Assembly: GCA_949300515.1 (NCBI GenBank)
Contig: CASGEP010000021.1
Location: 1 to 32,229, forward strand
Length of the DNA stretch: 32,229 nt
Direction: 5' to 3'
DNA from: an uncultured bacterium
Lineage (GTDB): Bacteria; Cyanobacteriota; Vampirovibrionia; Gastranaerophilales; Gastranaerophilaceae
Below are positions 15,752-23,445 of this stretch, piece after piece. The translations under genes and the position numbers were made by a program. Below the pieces are notes generated by a model. That model was given only the letters and a program-made list of their open reading frames with translations, had not been told where the DNA came from and searched no databases. Every line of letters begins with the position of its first letter. Position 1 is the first letter of the stretch.

Positions 15752-16348
15752 ATGACTTTTGATATTGATTTAAAAATTTTAAACAACTCCGGCTTAAGGA
15801 AAATCCTTATAGTCGGAGTTGTTCATGGAGATGAGCCCCAGGGCGAATATTTTATAAACGAATACTTGTCCCTGAAAAGGACGGGGCTTAAAAATTCTTT
15901 GTATTTTATTCCGAGGCTGAATAAAAACACCACCCGCACAAACTTCAACGGTGTGGATTTAAACCGCAATTTTCCGACTAAAAACTGGATAAAATCAGAT
16001 AAAGACGAGTATTTTGGCGGGGCGTGTCCGGCAAGCGAGCCCGAAACAAAATTTCTGGTTAAATTGTTGGATAAAACAGCCTTTGACGCCATTTTAACAA
16101 TCCATGCGCCCTACAAAATAATAAACTACGACGGACCGGCAGAAGCCCTTGCAAGTCATGTTTCAAAGATTTTAGGCTACAGGGTCGAATCCGACATCGG
16201 ATACCCCACTCCGGGGAGCTTTGGCACGTATTGCGGTGTTGAGCGCAACATTCCGACGATTACCGTTGAAATAGACGAAAACAAAGCACCCGTAGACTTG
16301 CTTGAGCGCTTTGTAGAATTATTTGATTATTTCGGTTTTAAATATTAA
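15752..16348 (+). CDS. M14-family zinc peptidase, MpaA-like
   Basis: A 198-residue compact M14 carboxypeptidase-type enzyme. Zinc ligands are visible as His25-x-x-Glu28 (VVHGDEPQG) and His118 (TIHAP); the substrate-binding DLNRNFP lies at 69-75 and the catalytic Glu is probably Glu173 (ITVEID). GYPTPGSFGTYCG (150-162) is typical of MpaA-like murein-peptide amidases, which cut gamma-D-Glu-meso-DAP in peptidoglycan recycling. No signal peptide, so cytoplasmic, as MpaA. An aspartoacylase/succinylglutamate desuccinylase role is the main alternative. It starts three bases after rpaB and overlaps the convergent alcohol dehydrogenase gene by four bases. Confidence 0.82.
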   Translation: MTFDIDLKILNNSGLRKILIVGVVHGDEPQGEYFINEYLSLKRTGLKNSLYFIPRLNKNTTRTNFNGVDLNRNFPTKNWIKSDKDEYFGGACPASEPETKFLVKLLDKTAFDAILTIHAPYKIINYDGPAEALASHVSKILGYRVESDIGYPTPGSFGTYCGVERNIPTITVEIDENKAPVDLLERFVELFDYFGFKY

Positions 16349-17499
16349 GCGTTTGCAACAATTTCATATGCCACATCCGCGGTTATATTTCCCCTCTCGC
16401 CAAGGACTGTATTCCTTTGCGAAAAGCGCTTTTTAATCTCTGCTGCAGCTTCTTTCGGGTTAATTCCGTACTCTTTCAATCTTGTTTTTCTTCCCAGTTT
16501 GTTAAAAAACTTCTCTGTCTTTTTAATGGTTATGTCCGCAAGCAGGCTCTTTGGCAGAAACTCATTTGCCCCGAAAACCTCTATTGCCATTTTTGCAAGC
16601 TTTTCCATTTTGTCTTTTTTCATTGTGCGCCACAGAGAAGGAAGAATTATCGTAAGCGTTTCACCGTGGTCTAAACCGTACAGCGCCGTTAACTCGTGCC
16701 CTATCATATGGGTTGACCAGTCTTGAACCGCGCCGAGGCTAATCCAGTAGTTTAGCCCGCAGGTTGCACACCAGAATATATTTGCCCTTGCATCGTAGTT
16801 TTGCGGCTCTCTTAAGACTTTCGGTCCTTCTTCTATCAGTGTTTTTATTATTCCGAGCGCCCACTGGTCTTGCAGCGGGGTATTTACGTCATAAGTCGCA
16901 TACTGCTCCATAACATGGGTGTATGTGTCTACAATTCCGTTTACCGTTTGCTTTTCGGGCAGTGAGTAGGTTGTTTGCGGGTCTATTACGGAAAATTTCG
17001 GGTATACTTTTTCTGACATAAATGCAAATTTTTCTTTTGTGGAAAGCCTTGAAATAACCGCGCCGCAGTTCATTTCGGAACCGGTTGCGGGAAGTGTCAT
17101 AACACTTGCAAGTTCAACCGCGTCATTTACGGGGGCGCCTTTTATTAAAATGTCCCACGGGTCGCCTTCAAACTTCGAGGCTGCGGCGATAAACTTTGTA
17201 CCGTCGAGCACCGAGCCGCCGCCGACTGCTAAAAGAAAATCGTAACTGCCCTCTTTTACGACTTTTACCGCTTCCATAAGTGTTTCAAACTTGGGGTTGG
17301 GTTCAATTCCGCCGAATTCGGAGTAGTTAAATCCTTCAAGCGCTTCTTTTACCTGTTTTAATACGCCGTTTTTCCTTATGGAGCCGCCGCCGTATGTAAT
17401 TAAAATCTTTTTGTCATGTGATATCTCATCTCTTATTTTTTTGATTGTGTCTATGCCGAATATTATTTTTGTCGGGCATGAGAATTCAAAGTTGTTCAT
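16345..17499 (-). CDS. yqhD: Iron/zinc-containing alcohol dehydrogenase, YqhD-like
   Basis: From the ATG at 17499 the protein has 384 residues, close to E. coli YqhD (387), an NADPH-dependent aldehyde reductase. The start MNNFEFSCPTKIIFG, GGGS at 37-40 (cofactor phosphate loop) and GGGSVLDGTKF at 93-103 fit. Metal ligands line up with YqhD shifted by three: Asp191, His195, His264 and His278 (DHGETL). AGGAG before the ATG confirms this start; an upstream ATG at 17556 would lie upstream of the -10 box and add 19 residues that are unlike the family. It likely detoxifies short aldehydes or runs fermentative butanol/propanol formation. The C-terminal end overlaps the M14 gene by four bases. Confidence 0.9.
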   Translation of the reverse strand: MNNFEFSCPTKIIFGIDTIKKIRDEISHDKKILITYGGGSIRKNGVLKQVKEALEGFNYSEFGGIEPNPKFETLMEAVKVVKEGSYDFLLAVGGGSVLDGTKFIAAASKFEGDPWDILIKGAPVNDAVELASVMTLPATGSEMNCGAVISRLSTKEKFAFMSEKVYPKFSVIDPQTTYSLPEKQTVNGIVDTYTHVMEQYATYDVNTPLQDQWALGIIKTLIEEGPKVLREPQNYDARANIFWCATCGLNYWISLGAVQDWSTHMIGHELTALYGLDHGETLTIILPSLWRTMKKDKMEKLAKMAIEVFGANEFLPKSLLADITIKKTEKFFNKLGRKTRLKEYGINPKEAAAEIKKRFSQRNTVLGERGNITADVAYEIVANA

Positions 17500-17533
17500 G
17501 TTTATCTCCTGTGCTAATAGATATTGCCATGTT

Positions 17534-17544
17534 ATTTTATCATA
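17534..17544 (-). promoter_or_regulatory. Extended -10 promoter of the alcohol dehydrogenase gene
   Basis: Minus-strand TATGATAAAAT (TGA-TAAAAT). The start of transcription would be near 17527, about 28 bases before the ATG, leaving room for the AGGAG ribosome site. Confidence 0.6.
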
Positions 17545-17571
17545 CTTTTGGGGCAATGTTTAAATAAGTAG

Positions 17572-17600
17572 TAGACTTAAAATTAAAATTGTATTACAAT
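17572..17600 (+). promoter_or_regulatory. Candidate promoter of the pilin-like gene
   Basis: TAGACT (17572-17577), 17 bases, TACAAT (17595-17600). Transcription would start near 17607, with a leader of about 50 bases. Confidence 0.4.
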
Positions 17601-17656
17601 AAGGTAAAATCGAAAGATAACGGGATAGAAAGTAAAAATAGAAAGGTTTACAAAAA

Positions 17657-18211
17657 ATGAAAAAGAGCTCAGCATTTACACTTGCGGAAGTTTTGATTAC
17701 ACTGGCTATCATCGGCGTAGTTGCTGCTATGACAATCCCCGGTGTTATTTTAAGAACTAACCAACAAGAGTACAAATCTGGTTTTAAAAAGGCAATTTCC
17801 GTTCTTAACCAAGCAGTTACAATGAATCTTGCAATCGACAACGATTCTCCCGAGTATCAGAAAAATGCTCAAGATTTGCATGATTACCTCATCAAAAGAA
17901 TGAACGTTATGAGATCTGACATTACCGCAGGTTCTAACAAAGCATTCTACACTGCTGACGGTTTCAGATACGAAATCGGTACTGTTCCTGCAGAAGGTTG
18001 TTCACAAGAAGTTCCTTGTATCATCAGTGTTGACGTAAACGGTGACAGAGGTCCCACAACAGTTGATGACAAATCTTACATTACAAGCAATTATCCGACC
18101 GCTGCCGATACAGAAGTTCCTGACTGCTTTGCAGTAATGGTTACTGATGTAAGCGTTCAACCTTACGGTGCAGTTGCACAAAGAACAATGTATCAAGCTG
18201 ACAGCAACTAA
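17657..18211 (+). CDS. Type IV pilin-like/pseudopilin with class III signal
   Basis: A 184-residue prepilin. The leader is MKKSSA, cut before FTLAEVLITLAIIGVVAAMTI: Phe at +1 and Glu at +5 are as in type IV pilins and type II secretion pseudopilins, followed by one hydrophobic helix and Pro. The residue before the cut is Ala rather than the usual Gly. The globular part (about residues 30-184) carries three Cys, two of them close together (GCSQEVPC), and Asp-rich loops (DVNGDRGP) that could bind calcium as in pseudopilin GspG. No other pilus gene is adjacent, so it depends on machinery encoded elsewhere. It forms its own transcription unit with a strong terminator. Codon choice in the coding region looks more selected than in its neighbours, suggesting high expression. 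Confidence 0.85.
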   Translation: MKKSSAFTLAEVLITLAIIGVVAAMTIPGVILRTNQQEYKSGFKKAISVLNQAVTMNLAIDNDSPEYQKNAQDLHDYLIKRMNVMRSDITAGSNKAFYTADGFRYEIGTVPAEGCSQEVPCIISVDVNGDRGPTTVDDKSYITSNYPTAADTEVPDCFAVMVTDVSVQPYGAVAQRTMYQADSN

Positions 18212-18246
18212 TTTTAAATTAAGTAAGTTATGTTACGATACTTATC

Positions 18247-18278
18247 AAAGGTCCAAGGCACATGCCAAGGACCTTTTT
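18247..18278 (+). terminator. Rho-independent terminator after the pilin-like gene
   Basis: AAGGTCC (18248-18254) pairs with GGACCTT (18269-18275), an inner GGC/GCC helix closes the loop, and a run of five T ends at 18278. Confidence 0.87.
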
Positions 18279-18280
18279 AT

Positions 18281-18308
18281 TTGCAAAAAATATTTTTTGT
18301 TGTACAAT
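18281..18308 (+). promoter_or_regulatory. Promoter of rpmI-rplT
   Basis: TTGCAA (18281-18286), 16 bases, TACAAT (18303-18308), directly after the preceding terminator. Transcription would start near 18315. Confidence 0.5.
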
Positions 18309-18322
18309 ATTTTTATCTTGAA

Positions 18323-18342
18323 GCGCTTTTTAGGTATAGCGC
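18323..18342 (+). promoter_or_regulatory. Leader hairpin before rpmI
   Basis: GCGCT (18323-18327) pairs with AGCGC (18338-18342) around a ten-base loop, inside the predicted 70-base leader. In several bacteria bL20 represses its own operon by binding such a leader; the structure here is short, so this role is a guess. Confidence 0.35.
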
Positions 18343-18383
18343 AAGAGAATACGTTACACAATACTTTTAGATTGGAGTAAAAA

Positions 18384-18593
18384 ATGCCTAAAATGAAAAC
18401 ACACCGCTCGGCAGCAAAACGCTACAAAGTTACTGCTACGGGCAAAATTTTAAGACGTCAGGCGGGAAAAGGACACCTCCTTGCACACAAGAGCCAGCCG
18501 AGAAAAACACGTTTGTCAGGCATGACAGAAGTTTTTGAAGGCAACAAGGCTCTAATTGTAAAAGAGTTACCCTACATGAGATACTCTAGATAA
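18384..18593 (+). CDS. rpmI: 50S ribosomal protein bL35
   Basis: A 69-residue, strongly basic protein that fits bL35: it opens MPKMKTHRSAAKRYKVTATG and contains KGHLLAHKSQPRKTRLSG. GGAG seven bases before the ATG supports the start. It binds 23S rRNA in the large subunit. rplT follows after 12 bases. The usual upstream partner infC (IF3) is absent; the gene instead has its own promoter after the pilin gene terminator. Confidence 0.96.
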   Translation: MPKMKTHRSAAKRYKVTATGKILRRQAGKGHLLAHKSQPRKTRLSGMTEVFEGNKALIVKELPYMRYSR

Positions 18594-18605
18594 GGAAGGC
18601 AGATA

Positions 18606-18959
18606 ATGAGAGTTAAACGCGGAAACGTTCTTAGAAAAAGACACAAAAAAATATTAAAACTTGCAAAAGGTTTCATTGGCGCCCGTTCGAGAATTTTTAA
18701 AGTTGCAAACTGCGCCGTTATGAAAGCGCTTAAGTACCAGTACAGGGACAGACGCGTATTAAAGAGAAATATGCGCTCTTTATGGATTGTACGTATTAAT
18801 GCGGCAGTCAGAGCAATGGACTTGAGCTATTCAAAATTTATGAACCTGCTTAAAAAGGCTGATATTCAGGTTAACAGAAAAATGCTTGCAGAGCTTGCGG
18901 TAAATGACCCTGATGCTTTCTGTGTGCTTGTTGAAACGGCTAAAAAAGCAGCAAAGTAG
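18606..18959 (+). CDS. rplT: 50S ribosomal protein bL20
   Basis: A 117-residue basic protein matching bL20: [20 protein letters not shown] at the start, the [20 protein letters not shown] helix and [20 protein letters not shown]. bL20 is an early assembly protein of the 50S subunit. AAGGAAGG lies before the ATG. Co-transcribed with rpmI and closed by a strong terminator. Confidence 0.97.
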   Translation: MRVKRGNVLRKRHKKILKLAKGFIGARSRIFKVANCAVMKALKYQYRDRRVLKRNMRSLWIVRINAAVRAMDLSYSKFMNLLKKADIQVNRKMLAELAVNDPDAFCVLVETAKKAAK

Positions 18960-18977
18960 AAGTTTTATAAATTTTTT

Positions 18978-19003
18978 AAAAGCCGCCTCGAGCGGCTTTT
19001 TTT
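18978..19003. terminator. Bidirectional terminator between rplT and the LTxxQ protein gene
   Basis: AAAAGCCGC (18978-18986) pairs with GCGGCTTTT (18992-19000), loop CTCGA, with T runs on both strands. The minus-strand stop codon at 19004-19002 lies within its edge, so both convergent genes can use it. Confidence 0.87.
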
Positions 19004-19478
19004 ACAGCTTTAAATATCCGTTTGCGATATCAAATATTAACTCGTCCAGTTTGTGGTTTTGCTCGGTTGTGAGAATTCCCCTGTACCTTGAGATGTAGTA
19101 GCGTTTTTTCTCGCTTGCGAGTGCTTTTTGAAGGTTTATTATATCGCCGAGTTTTTTAATTTCTTCCTCAGCCGCACCGCTGTTTATAAGTTCCGCTAAC
19201 TTTGCCTCGTTCTGTGCTATCTCGCCCATCAGCGGCGCAAGGTGTGCCATTTCTTCAAGCTTTATGCCAAAAGCTTTTCTCTGCTGGCTAAAGTTTAACT
19301 CAAGCCTGTCTGTTATTTTAAAATATATATCCGCGCCGCGCCTTACTTTTTGCATTGCGGTCTTTTGCGCGGTATTTCCGGGGCTTACCGTTTGATTTGC
19401 CGCTTCCTGTGCAGCAGGGGTATTTGCCGTTGTGAGAGCAAGAGTAAAAATTGTAAAAATTATCAGTTTTTTATTCAT
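19002..19478 (-). CDS. Secreted LTxxQ-motif (Spy/CpxP-like) protein
   Basis: A 158-residue exported protein from the ATG at 19478 (an in-frame GTG two codons earlier is less well placed). MNKKLIIFTIFTLALTTANTPAA is consistent with a signal peptide. The mature part is helical and charged and ends with ILTTEQNHKLDEL, an LTxxQ motif as in Spy/CpxP periplasmic chaperone-like proteins; a second, weaker motif may be LNFSQQRKAF. In that family the protein is a small helical dimer acting under envelope stress. GGAG sits five bases before the ATG. It overlaps the end of the upstream membrane protein gene by eight bases, so the two are translated together. Confidence 0.65.
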   Translation of the reverse strand: MNKKLIIFTIFTLALTTANTPAAQEAANQTVSPGNTAQKTAMQKVRRGADIYFKITDRLELNFSQQRKAFGIKLEEMAHLAPLMGEIAQNEAKLAELINSGAAEEEIKKLGDIINLQKALASEKKRYYISRYRGILTTEQNHKLDELIFDIANGYLKL

Positions 19479-20970
19479 CGGCACTCCAGTTTATGTTTGT
19501 GTCGTATTTTGAGTTAATATAGTATTTTATATCCCCTCTTGATGCCTTAAAGTCATTTCTTACAAGCTCTTTTCTTATAAAAAGTGCAAACTTGGGACTT
19601 TGTGTCATCAGTGCAAAATCTTTGTTATTTTTTAATTCGTTAAATATTTTATACTTTTTGCTTGCAATAATAATGTCCGTCGGATATTTTTTTAAGTAAT
19701 TCTGCCAGCCTTTCTGTGTGAGGCTTATATTTTTTAACACGTATATCAGGTTGTCAGGGTATACTTCCTCGTATTTGCCGTCCATAAAAATAAGGTTGTC
19801 GGGGTATAGTTTGTATGCAACATAGCTTCCGTCATGAAATTCGCACATGATGTTGCCTTTTATTTTGTTTGATTTTATAAACTCCACCTCCATAATGGGG
19901 TAGTCCCAAACAAAGCACCTAAGCCCGTTTGCCGCTGCGGTATTCAGCGCAAATACAAACATAAGGGCGCAGAGCAGAATTTCTTTTAAATTGTCGATTT
20001 TATCGGGCAGTTTTTTTGAAAACAGTTTGTAGAAGTCATTGTAGCAAAAAGCGCAGACACTCATCACAAAAAAAGGCTGCAGACGGATTGTTTTAATTGA
20101 CATAAGCAGAGTGATTAAAAGTAAAAGCACTTTTGTTTTGTCCGCGTTTTTAAAGCTTCCTTTGAATTTTGCCCAAAATGCCGCAAACAGCACCGCAAAT
20201 ACCGCAAGGAACACTATAAATCTGTAGTGGTAATTAAGCCCGATTTTACTAAATGTGCCCTGCCATTCGACGATTAATTCTCTCTTTAGTGTAAGGGCAG
20301 ATATTAGGAATTTTAAATACTCAAAACCGTAGGGGTTTATTAAAAGCGCAAAAAGGCACAGGGCAAGCGTTATTATATATTTTTTTACGGGTTTTTTATT
20401 CAGATACTCGCCCAGAATATAAATAACAAGCAGCCCGAAACCTGCGGCGCAGCCGCCGTGCAGATTTCCCCAGATAACCATTGTTGCGGGCAAAATCCAC
20501 AACAGGCGGGTATTGTTTTCAAGCCTTACGCGCTCAAGCGTGTAGAGCCAGAGTATAAAAAAGAAAAATGAAAAACTCTGGCAGCGAAGCGTTGAGAAAA
20601 TCACCCCGGGAGCAATATTTATCATAAACAAAAACGGAAGAAAATGCATTTTTGCTTCTTTGTTGTGCAATAGTATTATGCGGCTTATGATGAAAAATAT
20701 GGCAGAGTATATTATTGCTTTAAAAATCAAAAGCCCCGCATCGCCAAAATGTGACTGCAGGAAATAAAAAATCAGGCTCGAGCCCCACTCATGGTCTATA
20801 AACCTGTGTGTCGGAGTGTATGATAAAAAATCCCAGTCAAGCAGGTCTGCTGTTTGAAAGTATGTTTTACCCACAATCAGCCTTGCAAAAAAGTCGTTGT
20901 CAATGCCGTTGTAGTAAAGTCCGTAGCCGAAAATAAAAAGAAACAGTGCAAGATAAAAAATATAAATCAT
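19471..20970 (-). CDS. Polytopic membrane protein, GT-C glycosyltransferase-like
   Basis: A 499-residue membrane protein with about ten to twelve membrane segments in the first 350 residues and a soluble C-terminal part. The first loop holds an acidic pair (NGIDNDFFARLIVGK) and later FIDHEWGSS, a layout seen in GT-C glycosyltransferase-like and related proteins that use lipid-linked sugars. The C-terminal EFHDGSYVAYKLYPDNLIFM followed by DGKYEE resembles the 'GGY..w...p...v..DGR' domain of large uncharacterised membrane proteins. Substrate unknown. Weak ribosome site (GGGGA). It has its own extended -10 promoter and is coupled to the LTxxQ gene. Confidence 0.65.
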   Translation of the reverse strand: MIYIFYLALFLFIFGYGLYYNGIDNDFFARLIVGKTYFQTADLLDWDFLSYTPTHRFIDHEWGSSLIFYFLQSHFGDAGLLIFKAIIYSAIFFIISRIILLHNKEAKMHFLPFLFMINIAPGVIFSTLRCQSFSFFFFILWLYTLERVRLENNTRLLWILPATMVIWGNLHGGCAAGFGLLVIYILGEYLNKKPVKKYIITLALCLFALLINPYGFEYLKFLISALTLKRELIVEWQGTFSKIGLNYHYRFIVFLAVFAVLFAAFWAKFKGSFKNADKTKVLLLLITLLMSIKTIRLQPFFVMSVCAFCYNDFYKLFSKKLPDKIDNLKEILLCALMFVFALNTAAANGLRCFVWDYPIMEVEFIKSNKIKGNIMCEFHDGSYVAYKLYPDNLIFMDGKYEEVYPDNLIYVLKNISLTQKGWQNYLKKYPTDIIIASKKYKIFNELKNNKDFALMTQSPKFALFIRKELVRNDFKASRGDIKYYINSKYDTNINWSADE

Positions 20971-20997
20971 TAAAATTTCCCCGTTAACCTTGCAATA

Positions 20998-21008
20998 ATT
21001 TTACCATA
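20998..21008 (-). promoter_or_regulatory. Extended -10 promoter of the membrane protein operon
   Basis: Minus-strand TATGGTAAAAT (TGG-TAAAAT), predicting a start near 20991 and a leader of about 21 bases. It overlaps the -35 candidate of divergent pheS. Confidence 0.5.
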
Positions 21009-21028
21009 AACTTTGTTTTTGGTATTAT
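21000..21028 (+). promoter_or_regulatory. Candidate promoter of pheS
   Basis: TTTACC (21000-21005), 17 bases, TATTAT (21023-21028). The -35 shares bases with the -10 of the divergent membrane protein gene, so the two promoters cannot both be occupied at once. Confidence 0.45.
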
Positions 21029-21048
21029 GATTTTAGGAGAATATTAAA

Positions 21049-22083
21049 ATGGAAGACAAGATTTTAAAAATTAAAGAAGCGGCACTTTGCGATATTGAAA
21101 ATGCTAAAAATTTAAAAGAGCTTGAGGATGTTAAAAATAAATATCTTTCAAGGCAGTCTGAACTTAACACTTTAAAAAAAGGACTGAAAGATATTGAGCC
21201 GGCGCTAAGACCCAAAATCGGCGCTTTGACAAACGAAGTGTTCAGGCTTTTGGAGTCAAAAACGGAAGAAAAACACCAGAATTTTTATAAGCTTGAACTA
21301 AATGAAAAATTGCAGAGCGAGCGCATAGACGTCACTCTGGGCGGGACTTACATTCCTTTTGGAAAAGTGCACCCGCTGAGTTCCACAATCGGTGAAATAG
21401 TAGAGATTTTTGAGCATCTCGGTTTTTCGCTTATTGAAAATAAATTTTCTCCGGAAGTCGAAGTTGAGAAGTATAACTTTGATTTGCTGAATGTTCCAAA
21501 AGAGCATCCGGCGCGCGATGTGCAGGATACGTATTATTGCTACGGTGCCGATAATATAGTTTTGAGGAGCCATACCTCAAATGCTCAGGTAAGGCAAATG
21601 CTAAACAGTGCGCCGCCCGTAAAAATCATCTCTCCGGGGCGCGTGTACAGAAATGAGTCTGTGAGCGCAAGGAAAAATAATTTTTTCCATCAGGTCGAGG
21701 GGCTCTATGTCGACAAGGGAGTTACTTTTGCCCACCTGAAGGGAGTTTTAAACGAATTTATAAGACAGTACTTTGGTGCAAACAGACCCACGAGGTTTCG
21801 TAACAGCTTTTTCCCCTTCACCGAGCCTTCGGCTGAAATCGACGTGCAGTGCATAGTTTGTCAGGGCAAGGGCTGCCCGACATGCTCGGGCACGGGCTGG
21901 CTTGAGATTTTAGGGTCAGGCATGGTGGATCCCAATGTTTTAAGAGATGTCGGAATTGACCCCGATGTATACAGCGGTTTTGCTTTTGGCATGGGGGTTG
22001 AAAGGCTTGCCATGCTTAAGTATGCGATAGATGATATAAGACTGTTTTTCAACAACGACGAAAGATTTTTAAAACAGTTTTAG
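21049..22083 (+). CDS. pheS: Phenylalanyl-tRNA synthetase alpha subunit
   Basis: PheS is the catalytic subunit of the alpha2-beta2 enzyme that charges tRNA-Phe. The 344-residue protein has the N-terminal coiled coil (about 1-90) and class II core: HPLSSTIGEIVEIFEHLGF (motif 1), RVYRNESVSARKNNFFHQVEG (about residues 198-218, motif 2) and GFAFGMGVERLAMLKY (motif 3). A four-Cys knuckle, CIVCQGKGCPTC, occurs before motif 3, as in several PheS proteins. TTAGGAG before the ATG supports the start. pheT does not follow; a convergent gene begins one base after the stop. Separation of pheS and pheT is also usual in cyanobacteria. Confidence 0.97.
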   Translation: MEDKILKIKEAALCDIENAKNLKELEDVKNKYLSRQSELNTLKKGLKDIEPALRPKIGALTNEVFRLLESKTEEKHQNFYKLELNEKLQSERIDVTLGGTYIPFGKVHPLSSTIGEIVEIFEHLGFSLIENKFSPEVEVEKYNFDLLNVPKEHPARDVQDTYYCYGADNIVLRSHTSNAQVRQMLNSAPPVKIISPGRVYRNESVSARKNNFFHQVEGLYVDKGVTFAHLKGVLNEFIRQYFGANRPTRFRNSFFPFTEPSAEIDVQCIVCQGKGCPTCSGTGWLEILGSGMVDPNVLRDVGIDPDVYSGFAFGMGVERLAMLKYAIDDIRLFFNNDERFLKQF

Positions 22084-22725
22084 TTAAAATTCTCTGTCAA
22101 GACCAAGAACATCATAAAGGTTTTTGCTCTCTATAATTGCTCTTGAGGGCAAATCGAGCCTTGCGTTGTGCTCGAGTAAATCTTTTGCTATTTCGTACTG
22201 CTTATTTTTAAGCGCGACATACAGGCATGTGTGCCCGCTCATAAAGTCGTCTTTGTTTGGTTTTGCTCCGTACTCAAGCAAAATGTGGACGATTTTTTGG
22301 TTTTTGTTTTTTACTGCCTCGATGAGCGGCGGGTTAAACCCGAGGTTGGGGTTTGCGCCGTTTTTAAGGAGAAGCTGTGCGGCTTCAAATTTGTTGTGTT
22401 TTGCGGCATAGTATATCGGGTAATCCGTGTAAAAGTCTGTATTAACGTCAAAACCCGCGTCAATAAATATCTGCAGGATTTCAGTATCGTTTTTCTTTAC
22501 GTATTTTACAAAAGAGTCTACAGTCGGCTCTATATCTCTTTTTTTAAGCTCTTTTCTTGCAGCGGTCATTTCTGCGGTGACTTCTTTTTTGCGGTTTTTA
22601 TTGAGCAGGTTAAAAAAGTCATCGCTAAAGCTGCTGTCGTATGCAAAAGCGCAGTTGTTTAAAATAAAAACCGCTGCGCAGATTGTAGCAAATATTTTTT
22701 TAAATTCAGATAACAAGACCGCCAT
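22084..22725 (-). CDS. Exported ankyrin-repeat protein
   Basis: A 213-residue protein: a signal-peptide-like N-terminus (FKKIFATICAAVFILNNCAFA), a charged linker to about residue 65, then about four ankyrin repeats, e.g. DTEILQIFIDAGFDVNTDFY, YPIYYAAKHNKFEAAQLLLK, NPPLIEAVKNKNQKIVHILL and TCLYVALKNKQYEIAKDLLE. Ankyrins bind other proteins; an envelope location is inferred. The ATG lies inside the end of fabG (20-base overlap), so it depends on the lipid operon message; acpP usually stands here. A downstream start nearer the Lys pair is possible. Its stop abuts the pheS stop without a terminator. Confidence 0.75.
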   Translation of the reverse strand: MAVLLSEFKKIFATICAAVFILNNCAFAYDSSFSDDFFNLLNKNRKKEVTAEMTAARKELKKRDIEPTVDSFVKYVKKNDTEILQIFIDAGFDVNTDFYTDYPIYYAAKHNKFEAAQLLLKNGANPNLGFNPPLIEAVKNKNQKIVHILLEYGAKPNKDDFMSGHTCLYVALKNKQYEIAKDLLEHNARLDLPSRAIIESKNLYDVLGLDREF

Positions 22726-23434
22726 CCACTCCTATAACCTGTCCTGTGATATATGTTGCATCAAGTGTTAAAAACTTAACTGTTTTTGCAATATCTTCAG
22801 GTTCTCCTAATCTCTTAAGAGGGATTTTATCGACAATTTGTTCCTGGGGTAAATCTTTTGTCATATCGGTTTGAATAAAACCGGGGGCTACGGCGTTTAC
22901 TCTTATGTTTCTTGAGGCAAGTTCTTTTGCAAGCGCCTTTGTAAAGCCGATAAGACCCGCTTTTGCCGTCGAGTAGTTAGCTTGACCCGCATTGCCGTAT
23001 ATGCCTGATATACTTGCCATATTGATAATCGCGCCGGAGCGCTGTTTAATCATTATTTTTGAGATTGGGTTTGTAACATAGTAAGCGCTGTTCAGGTTTG
23101 TGTTAATTACATCAAGCCAATTTTGTGCGCTCATTCGCATAAAAAGCCCGTCACGGGTAATTCCTGCGTTATTTACAAGGATATCAATTCTTTTATATTT
23201 TTCTACTATTTGCGCAACGGCTGCTTCGACTTCCTGTTGGTTTGAAACGTCAAAACGCATAGCGCAGGCATCCGAGCCGAGAGCTTTTAGTTCTTCCACC
23301 GTTTTGTTTGCAGCTTCAGCATTTCCCGCGTAATTAATTATTACATCAACACCTGCCGCTGCAAGTTCAAGCGCGCAGGCTTTACCTATACCTCTTGAGC
23401 CGCCTGTTACAAGTGCTACTTTTTTATTTTCCAT
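22706..23434 (-). CDS. fabG: 3-oxoacyl-ACP reductase
   Basis: FabG reduces 3-ketoacyl-ACP with NADPH in fatty acid elongation. The 242-residue protein is a classical short-chain dehydrogenase: GGSRGIG (11-17) for the cofactor, NNAG (88-91) and the catalytic triad Ser141, Tyr154, Lys158 (YSTAK). The end GVDGGLVI is typical. It lies 11 bases after fabD and its 3' end overlaps the ankyrin gene. Confidence 0.95.
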   Translation of the reverse strand: MENKKVALVTGGSRGIGKACALELAAAGVDVIINYAGNAEAANKTVEELKALGSDACAMRFDVSNQQEVEAAVAQIVEKYKRIDILVNNAGITRDGLFMRMSAQNWLDVINTNLNSAYYVTNPISKIMIKQRSGAIINMASISGIYGNAGQANYSTAKAGLIGFTKALAKELASRNIRVNAVAPGFIQTDMTKDLPQEQIVDKIPLKRLGEPEDIAKTVKFLTLDATYITGQVIGVDGGLVI

Positions 23435-23445
23435 CCGATAATCTC

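Noticed and set aside
17500-17556. Upstream start (ATG 17556) for the alcohol dehydrogenase, adding 19 residues
   Set aside because: That region holds the -10 box and the ribosome site of the ATG at 17499, and the extra residues do not fit the family start.
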